Below are positions 14,246 through 23,141 of a stretch of DNA of 64,000 bases, one piece after another; the first letter of the stretch is position 1; the number at the start of each line of letters is the position of its first letter. The position numbers and the translations under genes are program-made. Source of the stretch: Allolobophora icterica (lineage: Eukaryota; Annelida; Clitellata; Crassiclitellata; Lumbricidae); assembly GCA_963556255.1 (NCBI GenBank), contig OY744607.1, positions 56,083,789-56,147,788 on the forward strand, in the 5' to 3' direction. A model generated the notes under the pieces. That model was given only the letters and a program-made list of their open reading frames with translations. It ran no database searches and had not been told where the DNA came from.

Positions 14246-15097
14246 GGATCTCAAACCAAAGGATCCGGCTGAATTTAACCACTGTCTACGGTCCGGTCCC
14301 AAGTCAACGGGGTCAGCGATCGTTGCGCTCTGCTGCTCGTGGAGACATGCAGGTGTCTTTGCGTTTAACATTTTCAAACAGCCTGAAAAGCAACTTGTTC
14401 AGACCAGTTACATATATCCATGCGTACAGAGCTTTTTGAGGTAATTAAAACAGGATATTTTAATTGTCTTGATACGTATTTATCTAGATGGTTAATTGTT
14501 AGCTATTTAGTATGTTATTTAATATATTTTATAATTTATTATTGTAATTTTCGTTTAATAAATTTTTTGAATGCATATTTGATTAACTGCGAGATAAAAT
14601 TCATTATTTTGTTGATGGATTTCATTGATGAATTCATTGACTAATTTGTAGATTGATTGGTTGATCGACCGATATATTGATCGATCGATTAATCAATCAA
14701 TCGACCAATTAATCGATTGATTGATTTCCGTAGACCTCACCTTACCCTTATATTTGTTGTTATTAACGTATTTTGTTGAATTATTTTCCAACTAATACCA
14801 TCTCCAATCTAAACTAAATCCATGATCTTCATTACAATATTCGATGATTCCGGATCTGCCGTCATCCTCTGGATCATATTATTATCGATGATCGCGAGGA
14901 TCATAGTCAATCATAATGATGGTCGAACGTGGGACGTGGGCGATCACCACAGCCACTGCAGTCTAGATAGGTCATCTTGGTCGGGTTATCGGGGTCACCG
15001 CGCGTTCGGGGTCATGTCACTGAGGTCAAGCAAACAGAACGGAGAGAAGCGATATTGCATTCCGGGCAACGACTTAATTCGGTAACCACGTGCAAAC

Positions 15098-15132
<35 letters not shown>

Positions 15133-15154
15133 TATACATATATACACATATATA
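14246..15154. other. No gene; ATTG/ATCG-rich patch
   Basis: 14600-14730 is a degenerate (ATTG/ATCG)n patch. A short (TA)n lies at 15102-15130. Between them is a mixed sequence with no coding signal. Confidence 0.55.
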
Positions 15155-15336
15155 CACTGTGAACGGAAAAAAACCATACCTCTCTTATTACTACGATAAT
15201 TTTTGTAATAATTTGCATATTTTAATAAAACGTGGTGGAACTTAAGTTTAAATGATATGAATCATATAACTATTATTTTTTAGTTAAAATGTATGTTCAA
15301 AATGTCCTTCTTTGGCCTCAACACACGCACAAAGAC
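15155..15336 (+). repeat. Left inverted end of the 15.2-kb mariner element
   Basis: Mirrors 15979-16160. The inner 45 bp (FKMSFFGLN frame region) is antisense transposase C-terminus rather than genuine N-terminus. Confidence 0.9.
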
Positions 15337-16031
15337 AAAGGTCAACAAACAGGCACGGCTTGAGCGATCAAGACAGTTGTTGATTCGCTATCCTGCTAAC
15401 TTAGTAGGCCTACACTTCATTTGGTTCACCGACGAAAAGCTGTTCACTGCTGCTTCACCTTCAAATAGTCAAAATGATCGCCTGTATGCTGCCGTCGGAA
15501 CACTGAACAAACACATCCCTGCGAGTCGATTGCTACGCACACGCTCGACATCCAGCAAGACAGTAATGGTTTCGGTCGGTGTGTCGGCGCTTGGCAGAAC
15601 AGCGACACACTTCGTGGAACCTGGGGTTAAAATTTATGGTGCATACTACCGTGATGTTTTGTTGCTGCAGAAATTGCTACCATATATCCGAGAGTTGTCC
15701 GAATATTATACGTTTCAACAGGATGGTGCTCCGGCACACCGAGCTCGCGATACTGTTGAACTTCTTTACAAACGAAACTCCAGATTTCATACCCCGAACT
15801 CGGCCTCCAAATAGCCCGGACCTTAATCCAGTGGACTACAAAATCTGGGGTGTGATGCAAGAAAACGTTTACAAGACAAAGGTGCGCGATGTCGGAGAAC
15901 TGCGTGAACGTATAGCTCAGGCATGGGATGAATTTGATCAAGCTGTAATCGATTCAGCAATTAGTCAGTGGCGAGCGCGTCTTTGTGCGTGTGTTGAGGC
16001 CAAAGAAGGACATTTTGAACACACATTATAA
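15337..16031 (+). pseudogene. mariner-type transposase, N-truncated and frameshifted
   Basis: This is the catalytic part of a DDE/D transposase of the IS630/Tc1/mariner superfamily. The first catalytic Asp is in WFTDEKLF, the second in FQQDGAPAH and the third in NSPDLNPVDYKIW. One frame is open to 15814. The third motif and the C-terminus (to GHFEHTL, stop 16031) are in a different frame, which places one indel near 15765-15785, between the second and third motifs. The N-terminal helix-turn-helix domains are missing because the inverted 3' end replaced them. The copy is dead as a transposase source. Confidence 0.88.
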
Positions 16032-16160
16032 CTAAAAAATAATAGTTATATGATTCATATCCTTTAAACTGAAGTTCCACCACGTTTTATTAAAATATGC
16101 AAATTATTACAAAAATTATCGTAGTAATAAGAGAGGTATGGTTTTTTTCCGTTCACAGTG
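15979..16160 (-). repeat. Right inverted end of the 15.2-kb mariner element
   Basis: The genuine 3' end: transposase C-terminus, stop codon, then the TIR ending in CACAGTG next to TA. Confidence 0.9.
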
Positions 16161-16725
16161 TACATACGATTTGCTTGGAAATAGATAGTTTAAATACACA
16201 TCCATACATCTGTGCGATATAGGCCTATATAATATACATATGTATGTATATATATAATATATATACGTATACGTACGTCCAACATAATATATATGTATAC
16301 GTCCAACATAATATATATGTATGTATATATAATATATATAACAACATATCCAGCATAATATATATGTATGTATATATATATATATATATATATATACATA
16401 CATATATATATTACGTTGGACGTACGCCTATAGAGAAACCGCTAAGAGGCCCATATAAAACAATAATATATAATTTAATATAAAATAATATTAATTCAGC
16501 TATTCACATGCGAATTATGCCTTTACAAGCAGATGCAGCTTATAAGTGACATCTAGCGAAAACAAGAAAACCCGGAAGTCTTAAAGACAATAAATTAACG
16601 CGCCTGGTTCGAAAAACTATTAGCCTACAAATGTCATCCACAATAGGAGACTCAAAATAACAGCTTGATGAGACTGGAAACTAACACAAAACCGACAAAA
16701 TCCAGTCTGACGATATAGTATCAAT
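16161..16725. other. A/T-rich TATATAC repeats, then unassigned sequence
   Basis: At 16235-16425, TATATATGTA runs carry three direct copies and one inverted copy of CGTCCAACATAATATAT. The rest up to 16725 holds no recognised feature. Confidence 0.6.
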
Positions 16726-16871
16726 CAATCAATCAATCAATCCGATTTATTAAAATACACGAACAATGCATTTGACAGGCAGATTTTTCAACGTTGGTGT
16801 ATATAATGGGCTGCCCCTAAGGAGGAGTCCCGCTAGATGGGGCACCCCGAATTCACTGGCAGAACGGATGT
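16726..16871 (-). repeat. Retroelement 3' end with (TTGA)n tail, host of the Polinton insertion
   Basis: (TCAA)n followed by CCGATTTATTAAAATAC and a C-rich stretch looks like a minus-strand LINE or SINE terminus. The Polinton target duplication (GATGT, 16867-16871) lies at its right edge. Family not named. Confidence 0.35.
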
Positions 16872-17226
16872 AGTAGATGACCAATAGCGTTTTTAGATCA
16901 CAGGTGGAAGCCAGTGCCTCCAAGCCATCTCGCGACCAACTAGCCCTTACCAAAGATCGGTTTCCAAGCAGTGCCTATGGCTATCATGGCTAGAAGTCTT
17001 TTGAATCGTGGTGACCAGTAGCGGTTTCACATCACAGCGGCGGGAAGCCAGTGCCTCCAAGCCTTCTCGTGACCAACTAGCCCTTATAAACAGATTGGCT
17101 TTAAAGCTGTGCCTTTGGATATCATTGCTTAGAACTCTCCCAGCCACAAGTCTGCCAAAGAAGCTTTTTAAAATGTAAAGTACCGTTTGCTGCCGGCCGA
17201 GAACCTCCCACGAGGCCGGCCCAAAC
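16872..17226 (+). repeat. Polinton left terminal inverted repeat
   Basis: 355 bp starting AGTAGATGACCAATAGCG and ending GGCCGGCCCAAAC. It contains an internal direct duplication with a period of about 135 bp: TGACCAATAGCG to CCAGTGCCTCCAAGCC recurs at 17012-17065 with substitutions. A 66-codon frame inside it is present identically in both TIRs and is not considered a gene. Confidence 0.97.
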
Positions 17227-17254
17227 CATTTGGGTCATTTTTCAATTTAAATAA

Positions 17255-17563
17255 ATGAATAGGTTGTGGTATACATCAAAAAACATAATGTTGGGGCAAA
17301 ACTTTTGCAAATGGCTTATGATAGGCAAAACAACTCTCTGCTGTCACAGATGCATTGGGGAGTACTGTTTCAAGCATTTAGCACGACTGCGAAACGGTTG
17401 TGGGACAAGACCGTGCGCTAAATGTGGAAGGGGTATCAAAAACCACTTAGGTGAGTGTATGAAGTGTGGTTATTTCGCTAAATATTTCAGAGCTCGACGA
17501 GGTGGGCTAGTCCGTGAATTTAATAAAGAATGGAAGCGACTATCAAATATATCAGTAGAATAA
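17255..17563 (+). CDS. Small Cys-rich (zinc-binding type) protein
   Basis: A 102-codon ORF with an ATG start 28 bp inside the left TIR, on the same strand as the polymerase. It has a cluster of cysteines: CCHRC near residue 29, single Cys further on, then CAKC and CMKC pairs about 15 residues apart. The C-terminus is basic (FRARRGG). This spacing suggests one or two treble-clef or ribbon-like zinc sites in a nucleic-acid-binding protein. I do not recognise a family and assign no function. Its position at the very end of the element and its intact frame argue that it is a real gene. A spurious ORF is the alternative. Confidence 0.5.
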   Translation: MNRLWYTSKNIMLGQNFCKWLMIGKTTLCCHRCIGEYCFKHLARLRNGCGTRPCAKCGRGIKNHLGECMKCGYFAKYFRARRGGLVREFNKEWKRLSNISVE

Positions 17564-17564
17564 A

Positions 17565-17724
17565 AAAATTATCATTTGAACAAATGATATAGTTATTGTA
17601 TTGAGGTAATACAGATGAGCAAGCGTCAATCGAATATCAGTAAACAAAATTTCATTTTGAACAAATGATATAATTATTATATTAAAGAAAAGTTTGCCAT
17701 AGTAATATAAAATAATTTATAACT
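17565..17724 (+). promoter_or_regulatory. Probable regulatory region upstream of pPolB
   Basis: An 18-bp perfect palindrome ATCATTTGAACAAATGAT at 17571-17588 is followed by ATAGTTATTGTATTGA. A second, imperfect copy (TTTTGAACAAATGATATAATTATTATATTAA) starts near 17652. Two copies of a palindrome-plus-A/T block directly before the largest gene suggest a binding site and promoter. This is inference from sequence layout only. Confidence 0.4.
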
Positions 17725-20700
17725 ATGGCATTGTCTACGAATGAAAAAATTGAACAATTGTTGGGTGAGTTTACCGGTCCCCCAGCTCTTCGAGCCGTTC
17801 TACAAAATATCTTAGACGAACCAATCCCAGATGCAGTCAAAAGGCGCTTACTACAGCCACTGCTTCCAAGGCCAATTCCTCCAGCGCGTAAGCACAGAGG
17901 GGCAAAACGTAAGGCCCTCCTGACAGAATTCGACCCACTCCTAAATAAGAAGGATAGAGGTGGACCACCACCCTTTCTAGCGCACAGAGAGCTCGCCAAT
18001 CAGCATCTGAGAGACTTCCGTGCTGAAGTGCCGCTTAATCATAGGCTGGAAGGAGATGCGTTGGCTTTCTTGAGTGCAATGGAGCACAACATTGAGTCGC
18101 AGTTAAACGAAGAGCTCTTGAAAAATGGCGGTTTAAAATACTCGCAAGTGCTAACGGTTGATTTGGAAAAGTTGGCACCGACCGTTGATATGGTGTACAA
18201 CGGAAACGCAACCCCAGGTACTATTACCAATACGGCCTACTTTCGAAGCAAAGCAGTGCCAATTACCAATGCGGGGAAAATCCAGGGGATTATACGGAAG
18301 GCCAAGGCCGAAGTACTAAAACTCCTCGAAGAGTACACCAATGAGGGATCAGGGTGGAGAGTGAAGCGGGTCGTGGCGCTAGACCTCAGTTTTGCAAGAT
18401 ATAAGCCTTTCCGAGGTAAGAGCTATTTTCCCACACCAAAGTATATACCCCCTCGCACGGTTATTAATGTCAAGAATGAAGATAACCGCTGCTTCGAGTG
18501 GGCCATACTAAGCGCAATGTACCCAGCAGATCAAAATCCGAATCGCCCCAATAAGTATCAGGCCCACCTTCAGGAGCTAAACTTCGACGGTATAGAATTT
18601 CCAGTGAAGGTCACTGATATTGGTAAGTTCGAACGTCAGAACCCTATGGTATCCGTATCGGTCTTCGGGTGGGATAAAGCTTTGTATCCAATCCATGTCT
18701 CAACCGAGACTAGAGTTCACAATATTGATCTTCTACTGTTGGCCAGCGATGTAAATGAAAATTTTCCTTTACAGAATTATCACTATGTCTGGATCAAGGA
18801 TCTAGCCCGCATGCTTTATAAAAACAACAAATTTGAAGGACGAAAGCATCCATGTCGTCGCTGCCTACACATATTCTGTAGACAAGACTTGCTGGATGCC
18901 CATATCAAAGATTGCCAGGGTATCAGTGAGAAGCCTCAGCGAATTGAGATGCCAAAAGAGGATGAAAATATCCTCAAATTCCAGAACCATCACAAACAGA
19001 TGCGCACTCCGTATATCGTTTACGCAGACTTCGAGGCGTTGAACGTGCCAGTCATCAATGCGGCCATGAACCCTAACGAGAGCAATACAAGACAGATAGC
19101 TGAGCAGAAACCATGCAGCTTCTGTTACATAGTGGTTCGATGCGACGGCCGCACGAAGAAACCAGTTTTATATCGTGGAGAGAACGCCGTGCAAGAGTTC
19201 CTGCAACGATTACAAGGCGAGCTGGCCTCTATCAAACAAAGACTGGCCACCCCAGCTAAGATGGTTATGTCAGCAGTTGATCGACAATCATTCCGCGAGG
19301 CCATCGATTGTCACATCTGCGGAAATGCTCTCGAAGCGGATAGAGTTCGCGACCACTGTCACATCACCGGTAAGTACCGAGGTGCTGCTCACAACGCCTG
19401 CAACCTCAAACTTCGAATATATCCCGATAAGTGTAACGTACCGGTGGTCTTCCACAATCTGCGAGGTTACGACAGTCACCTCATAATGCAAGCGATAGGT
19501 AGCTGTGAGGCCGCACAGGATGAAAAAACTGAAATTAACTGTATTCCAAACAATATGGAGAAATACATGACATTTAACATTGGGCAACTACAGTTCATTG
19601 ATAGTCTCCAGTTTCTAAACAGCTCGTTGGATAAATTATCAGGAAATCTGTCGCTTGAGGATCTGAAAGTCACAACGGCATATATAAAGGAAAGTTTCGT
19701 TCACAATGATAGGACAAAACTAGATCTGTTGAGACGAAAGGGCGTATATTGTTACGAATACATCCACGATTACCACCGCTTCGAAGAAAACCGACTTCCA
19801 CCCAAAGAATCGTTCTACAGCAGGCTCTCCCGAGAGAACATTTCTGATGAGGATTATCAACACGCCCAACGAGTATGGAATGAATTCGATTGTAAAACTC
19901 TGGGTGACTATCACGACCTGTATCTCCGCACGGATGTACTTCTACTCGCAGATGTCTTCGAGACCTTCAGAAACACATCGATGAAACATTACAGTTTAGA
20001 TCCGGCAAATTACTTCAGCCTGCCAGGAATGGCCTGGGACGCTTTGTTGAAAAAGACAAAAATCGAGCTCGAACTTTTAACCGATATAGATATGCATTTG
20101 TTCGTAGAGAAAGGTCTCCGAGGTGGAATCTCGATGGTATCTAAGCGCTTCGCAAAAGCCAACAACCCACAATGCCCCGACTACGATACCACGAAGCCAG
20201 ACAACTGGATCATGTATCTCGACGCGAATAATCTTTACGGCTGGGCGATGCAACAGCCACTGCCAGTTGGAGGATTTAGCTGGGAAAGTCCAACTCTCGA
20301 TGAAGTGTTGGAAACTCCAGATGACGCGCCTGAAGGCTTCCTACTTGAAGTCGATCTCGGGTACCCGGAGCACCTCCACGAATCACATAGCGACTATCCC
20401 TTAGCACCGGAGACCCTGACAGTCCAAGAGGAGTGGTTGAGTGACTATCAGAATGTGCTTATGAACGAGTTGGGAGGCAAGTTCACAAAGCACGTGAAGT
20501 TAGTACCAAGCCTACGACCTAAGGAGCGGTATGTGGTCCATTATAGAAATCTCAAACTCTACCACTCGTTAGGGCTACGAGTTTCTAAAATTCATCGTGT
20601 CATTAAGTTTAGACAGGAGGCATGGATGGCTCCATACATCGAGATGAATACGAAATTGAGAGCGAAGGCAACGTCGGAGTTTGAGAAGGATTTCTTCAAA

Positions 20701-21483
20701 CTGGCTAATAATGCGGTCTTTGGAAAGACCATGGAAAATCTTAGAAAAAGAATCAGAGTTAACCTGGTACCGACCTCAAAAGTTGACAAACTTCGTAAAC
20801 TAATTGCTGACCCGGCCTACATATCACACAAAATCTTCAACGACCAACTCGCCGCGATTCACAGTTTGAAGAACAAGCTCAAGTTAAACAGACCTGTATA
20901 TGTCGGCCAGGCTGTCCTCGACCTCAGCAAGCATCTGATGTACGACTTCTGGTATAACGATGTAAAAAATGAGTACGGAGAAAAAGCCCAGTTGCTGTAT
21001 ACAGACACTGACAGCCTGTTATTTCAGGTGGAAACTCCGAACGCCTATGCCGATATGTGGAACAAAAAACACTCATACGACTTTAGTGAGTTTCCCAGAG
21101 ACAGCCCGTACTACGACGTCGAGAACAAGAAAGTCGTGGGCAAGTTCAAGGATGAATGTAACGGAGTTGCCATAGCCGAATTCGTGGGACTGCGTCCGAA
21201 GATGTACTCGATCTTAAAATCGGGTGGTTCAGAGATCAGGAAAGCTAAAGGCGTTCAGAGAGCAGTTGTGAAGAAGGATCTGCACCACGAGCTATACAAG
21301 GAATGCCTGTTCGAACGAGAAGAGATGCGGCACACACAAGTCGTGATTCGAAGCCACGACCACCAGATCGGAGTGTACGAGCAGAATAAGATCAGCCTCT
21401 CTCCATTAGACACAAAAAAGTGGATATCTCCGGACGGGATAACAACGCTGGCATACGGGCACTACAAAATCAACGACGGTTGA
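17725..21483 (+). CDS. Protein-primed family B DNA polymerase (Polinton pPolB)
   Basis: A 1,252-residue intact ORF. It replicates the element, presumably by protein priming at the TIR ends. The 3'-5' exonuclease has Exo I YADFEAL (Asp435, Glu437), Exo II NLRGYDSH (Asn578, Asp583) and Exo III YLRTD (Tyr733, Asp737). Polymerase motif A is DANNLYG (Asp833), motif B KLANNAVFG (Lys992) and motif C YTDTDS (Asp1094, Asp1096). Upstream lie a conserved NEDNRCFEWAILSA segment (about residue 252) and a C2HC-like finger (CRRC...HIKDC, about 375-395). Between Exo I and Exo II sits a CHIC...DHCHITGKYRGAAHNACN block (529-560) resembling endonuclease VII/HNH zinc folds. The first 200 residues are unassigned. 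It ends 14 bp into the convergent integrase ORF. Confidence 0.97.
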   Translation: MALSTNEKIEQLLGEFTGPPALRAVLQNILDEPIPDAVKRRLLQPLLPRPIPPARKHRGAKRKALLTEFDPLLNKKDRGGPPPFLAHRELANQHLRDFRAEVPLNHRLEGDALAFLSAMEHNIESQLNEELLKNGGLKYSQVLTVDLEKLAPTVDMVYNGNATPGTITNTAYFRSKAVPITNAGKIQGIIRKAKAEVLKLLEEYTNEGSGWRVKRVVALDLSFARYKPFRGKSYFPTPKYIPPRTVINVKNEDNRCFEWAILSAMYPADQNPNRPNKYQAHLQELNFDGIEFPVKVTDIGKFERQNPMVSVSVFGWDKALYPIHVSTETRVHNIDLLLLASDVNENFPLQNYHYVWIKDLARMLYKNNKFEGRKHPCRRCLHIFCRQDLLDAHIKDCQGISEKPQRIEMPKEDENILKFQNHHKQMRTPYIVYADFEALNVPVINAAMNPNESNTRQIAEQKPCSFCYIVVRCDGRTKKPVLYRGENAVQEFLQRLQGELASIKQRLATPAKMVMSAVDRQSFREAIDCHICGNALEADRVRDHCHITGKYRGAAHNACNLKLRIYPDKCNVPVVFHNLRGYDSHLIMQAIGSCEAAQDEKTEINCIPNNMEKYMTFNIGQLQFIDSLQFLNSSLDKLSGNLSLEDLKVTTAYIKESFVHNDRTKLDLLRRKGVYCYEYIHDYHRFEENRLPPKESFYSRLSRENISDEDYQHAQRVWNEFDCKTLGDYHDLYLRTDVLLLADVFETFRNTSMKHYSLDPANYFSLPGMAWDALLKKTKIELELLTDIDMHLFVEKGLRGGISMVSKRFAKANNPQCPDYDTTKPDNWIMYLDANNLYGWAMQQPLPVGGFSWESPTLDEVLETPDDAPEGFLLEVDLGYPEHLHESHSDYPLAPETLTVQEEWLSDYQNVLMNELGGKFTKHVKLVPSLRPKERYVVHYRNLKLYHSLGLRVSKIHRVIKFRQEAWMAPYIEMNTKLRAKATSEFEKDFFKLANNAVFGKTMENLRKRIRVNLVPTSKVDKLRKLIADPAYISHKIFNDQLAAIHSLKNKLKLNRPVYVGQAVLDLSKHLMYDFWYNDVKNEYGEKAQLLYTDTDSLLFQVETPNAYADMWNKKHSYDFSEFPRDSPYYDVENKKVVGKFKDECNGVAIAEFVGLRPKMYSILKSGGSEIRKAKGVQRAVVKKDLHHELYKECLFEREEMRHTQVVIRSHDHQIGVYEQNKISLSPLDTKKWISPDGITTLAYGHYKINDG

Positions 21484-22537
21484 GTATTCTATCGGGGGGT
21501 AACTCAGTGCCCATTGGCACCAGAAGCAGCTCCTCACGTACAAATCCGCGGCCAGGCCCATCAACTAGATGGTATAAAGCCGGCTGGTCAGCCTGTCGCA
21601 CAACATCCAAAATAGCGTGGATGGTGAGCGACCAGTTAGGGTCGGTAGCGCGTTTGCTTCCACCCTCAATCTCGCCGGGAGCGTACAAATATCGAACGAG
21701 AACACCATGTCCGAGAATTGGCTCATCCATTCCCCACAAACGAGTTTTCATTTGTGAATGAGAGGGCTTCTGTGTCACTTTAGCAGCTTTCATCGCTTCA
21801 ACCGGCTTCATGTCGAGCAAACGCGTCGGCTCATTGTTTAGTGCAGCTACAACTTCAGGCAAACGGCGAACCCATTCCACCGACCGTTCGGATGACCCCC
21901 TTGCAGCCAGGAGCAATTCCTGAGCGTACTGGGCACCGAAAAGTCGTTCGGCCAGAGTCCGGTTAAAGCGTTCAACGATGCCCTGTTGGCGATGGTTACC
22001 GGCCTGTCCGCGTCTTACAAGAACGTCGTGCTTCGTCAGCAACGGTGTAAAATCACCCATAAATTCCCGTCCAGGATCGACCTGAAAAAGTCGAGGCCAA
22101 GTTAGTGGGCCCCGCTTGTAAATCCGGCTTAAAGCGGCGGCGACTTCAGCCGCACTTTTATCAGTCAACGGTTCAGCTTCTTTGTATCTTGAAGCAACAT
22201 CAACAACAGTCAAGGCGTATTTATAAGTCTTGCGGCCAACCTTATCGTGAGGTAAAAACAAGAGATCGGCTTGGTGTACGGCATTTGGTCGATTTTCCTC
22301 AAACTTTGGATGCGGTATGCGGCGTGGAACGGGTAAATAAATCTGCCACACCGCTTGTTTCTTCAACCAATCACGAGTCTCGGCCTCGGAAACTTTGGCG
22401 GCTACGGCTAGTTTCTTCACCGCAGCCTTACCTCGCCAGTAACCTCTAGGGCTGTAATAGACGGCTGAAAGGTGCTTAGACATTTCAGTAATACTATATA
22501 TTACAAACAGGTAAACACATACACAAATGATTTTCAT
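21470..22537 (-). CDS. Polinton integrase (retroviral-type RVE, DDE)
   Basis: 355 codons from the first ATG (22537). An ATG at 22483 (MSKHLSAVYYSPRG) is the likelier start, giving 337 residues, because the preceding 18 residues form a hydrophobic run not expected in an integrase. The catalytic triad, in long-form numbering, is Asp91 (HQADLLFLP), Asp154 (FQVDPGREFMGDF) and Glu189 (GIVERFNRTL), a DD35E-type spacing. The N-terminal segment (VKKLAVAAKV...DWLKKQAVW) is the short helical domain typical of Polinton integrases. I see no HHCC finger and no obvious chromodomain. It would catalyse element insertion and make the short target duplication. Its stop overlaps the polymerase end, and its start abuts the PLA2 gene. 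Confidence 0.95.
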   Translation of the reverse strand: MKIICVCVYLFVIYSITEMSKHLSAVYYSPRGYWRGKAAVKKLAVAAKVSEAETRDWLKKQAVWQIYLPVPRRIPHPKFEENRPNAVHQADLLFLPHDKVGRKTYKYALTVVDVASRYKEAEPLTDKSAAEVAAALSRIYKRGPLTWPRLFQVDPGREFMGDFTPLLTKHDVLVRRGQAGNHRQQGIVERFNRTLAERLFGAQYAQELLLAARGSSERSVEWVRRLPEVVAALNNEPTRLLDMKPVEAMKAAKVTQKPSHSQMKTRLWGMDEPILGHGVLVRYLYAPGEIEGGSKRATDPNWSLTIHAILDVVRQADQPALYHLVDGPGRGFVREELLLVPMGTELPPDRILNRR

Positions 22538-23103
22538 TAGCGCCGCCGTCCAACACCCATCCCTAGCCTCGACTTTGCTGACATAATGGCCGATACGAGC
22601 CGGGCATCCTTCTTCTCATAATCTGGAGTTTCATCGGTGAGTGCGATCTTCGACGCGGCTGCAGCGAGGATGTCATCTGCGTGGTTACGCCCTGGGGTAT
22701 CTTTATGAACTGCGTAAGCCACATCATGGTGGAGGCACGCACGGTCGAGCTGATTAACACCGTGATAGCGCTGTGACAGCCGTTTATCGAGTTTTGTGAA
22801 TGGTCCACAGTAAGAGTACTTTCCTGTATTCTGAAAAGAACCTCCCGGATTATCTTCCGAAGACATACCGGATGGAAGGCTCATATGCATCTCAGGAAGA
22901 GGTAAGGCATTGAGGGCGCTATTCAGCAACGAGCCTCCGCTAGACTCATGAGTCTTGCGCTTCCGCACTTTAGAAGGCAAAATCTGGCTCTTCTTTGCAC
23001 CGCAGACGGCACAGGTGCCCTTCTTGGCTGGCCGACCATTTCGTAACTCGACGATTGTTTCATTTGAAGTCTCAGTATGTTTCTTACATCGTAGGCAATA
23101 CAT
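22537..23103 (-). CDS. Zinc-ribbon/phospholipase A2 protein (adintovirus-type)
   Basis: 188 residues from ATG 23103 (MYCLRCKKHT); a longer open frame begins with a non-ATG codon. The N-terminus has two CxxC knuckles (Cys3/Cys6 and Cys31/Cys34) flanking a NGRPAKKG segment. After a linker with a basic patch (KVRKRK) comes a phospholipase A2 core: calcium-loop YCGPFTKLD (about 98-106) and catalytic DRACLHHDVAY with His126-Asp127 and Tyr130. This HDxxY form is the one seen in parvovirus capsid PLA2. In parvoviruses the domain breaches endosomal membranes during entry; the same role here is inference. The C-terminus is Arg-rich. It is divergent to the ATPase with only 38 bp between starts, so a shared promoter is likely. 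Confidence 0.88.
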   Translation of the reverse strand: MYCLRCKKHTETSNETIVELRNGRPAKKGTCAVCGAKKSQILPSKVRKRKTHESSGGSLLNSALNALPLPEMHMSLPSGMSSEDNPGGSFQNTGKYSYCGPFTKLDKRLSQRYHGVNQLDRACLHHDVAYAVHKDTPGRNHADDILAAAASKIALTDETPDYEKKDARLVSAIMSAKSRLGMGVGRRR

Positions 23104-23141
23104 TGCTTTCGTTGAATACAATCACAACTCGTTGTCTCTAT

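Larger units (their letters stand above)
15155..16160 (+). mobile_element. mariner/IS630-type element with 182-bp inverted ends
   Basis: The 1,006-bp element begins CACTGTGAACGG and ends with its complement, flanked by TA (15153-15154, 16161-16162). The inverted ends are far longer than usual: 15155-15336 and 15979-16160, about 182 bp each with a few substitutions. The right arm includes the last 17 or so codons of the transposase. The left arm is therefore an inverted copy of the 3' coding end, replacing the normal 5' end and transposase N-terminus. Confidence 0.92.

Noticed and set aside
12600..14400. CRISPR array
   Set aside because: Direct repeats of 21 bp are contiguous, without unique spacers, and the genome is eukaryotic.
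16947..17147. 66-codon ORF present identically in both Polinton TIRs
   Set aside because: Identity follows from the TIR copies; no motif and no conservation argument. Treated as TIR sequence.
22995..23141. N-terminal extension of the packaging ATPase
   Set aside because: Starts with a non-ATG codon, overlaps the divergent PLA2 gene, and precedes the family-typical start at 23142.
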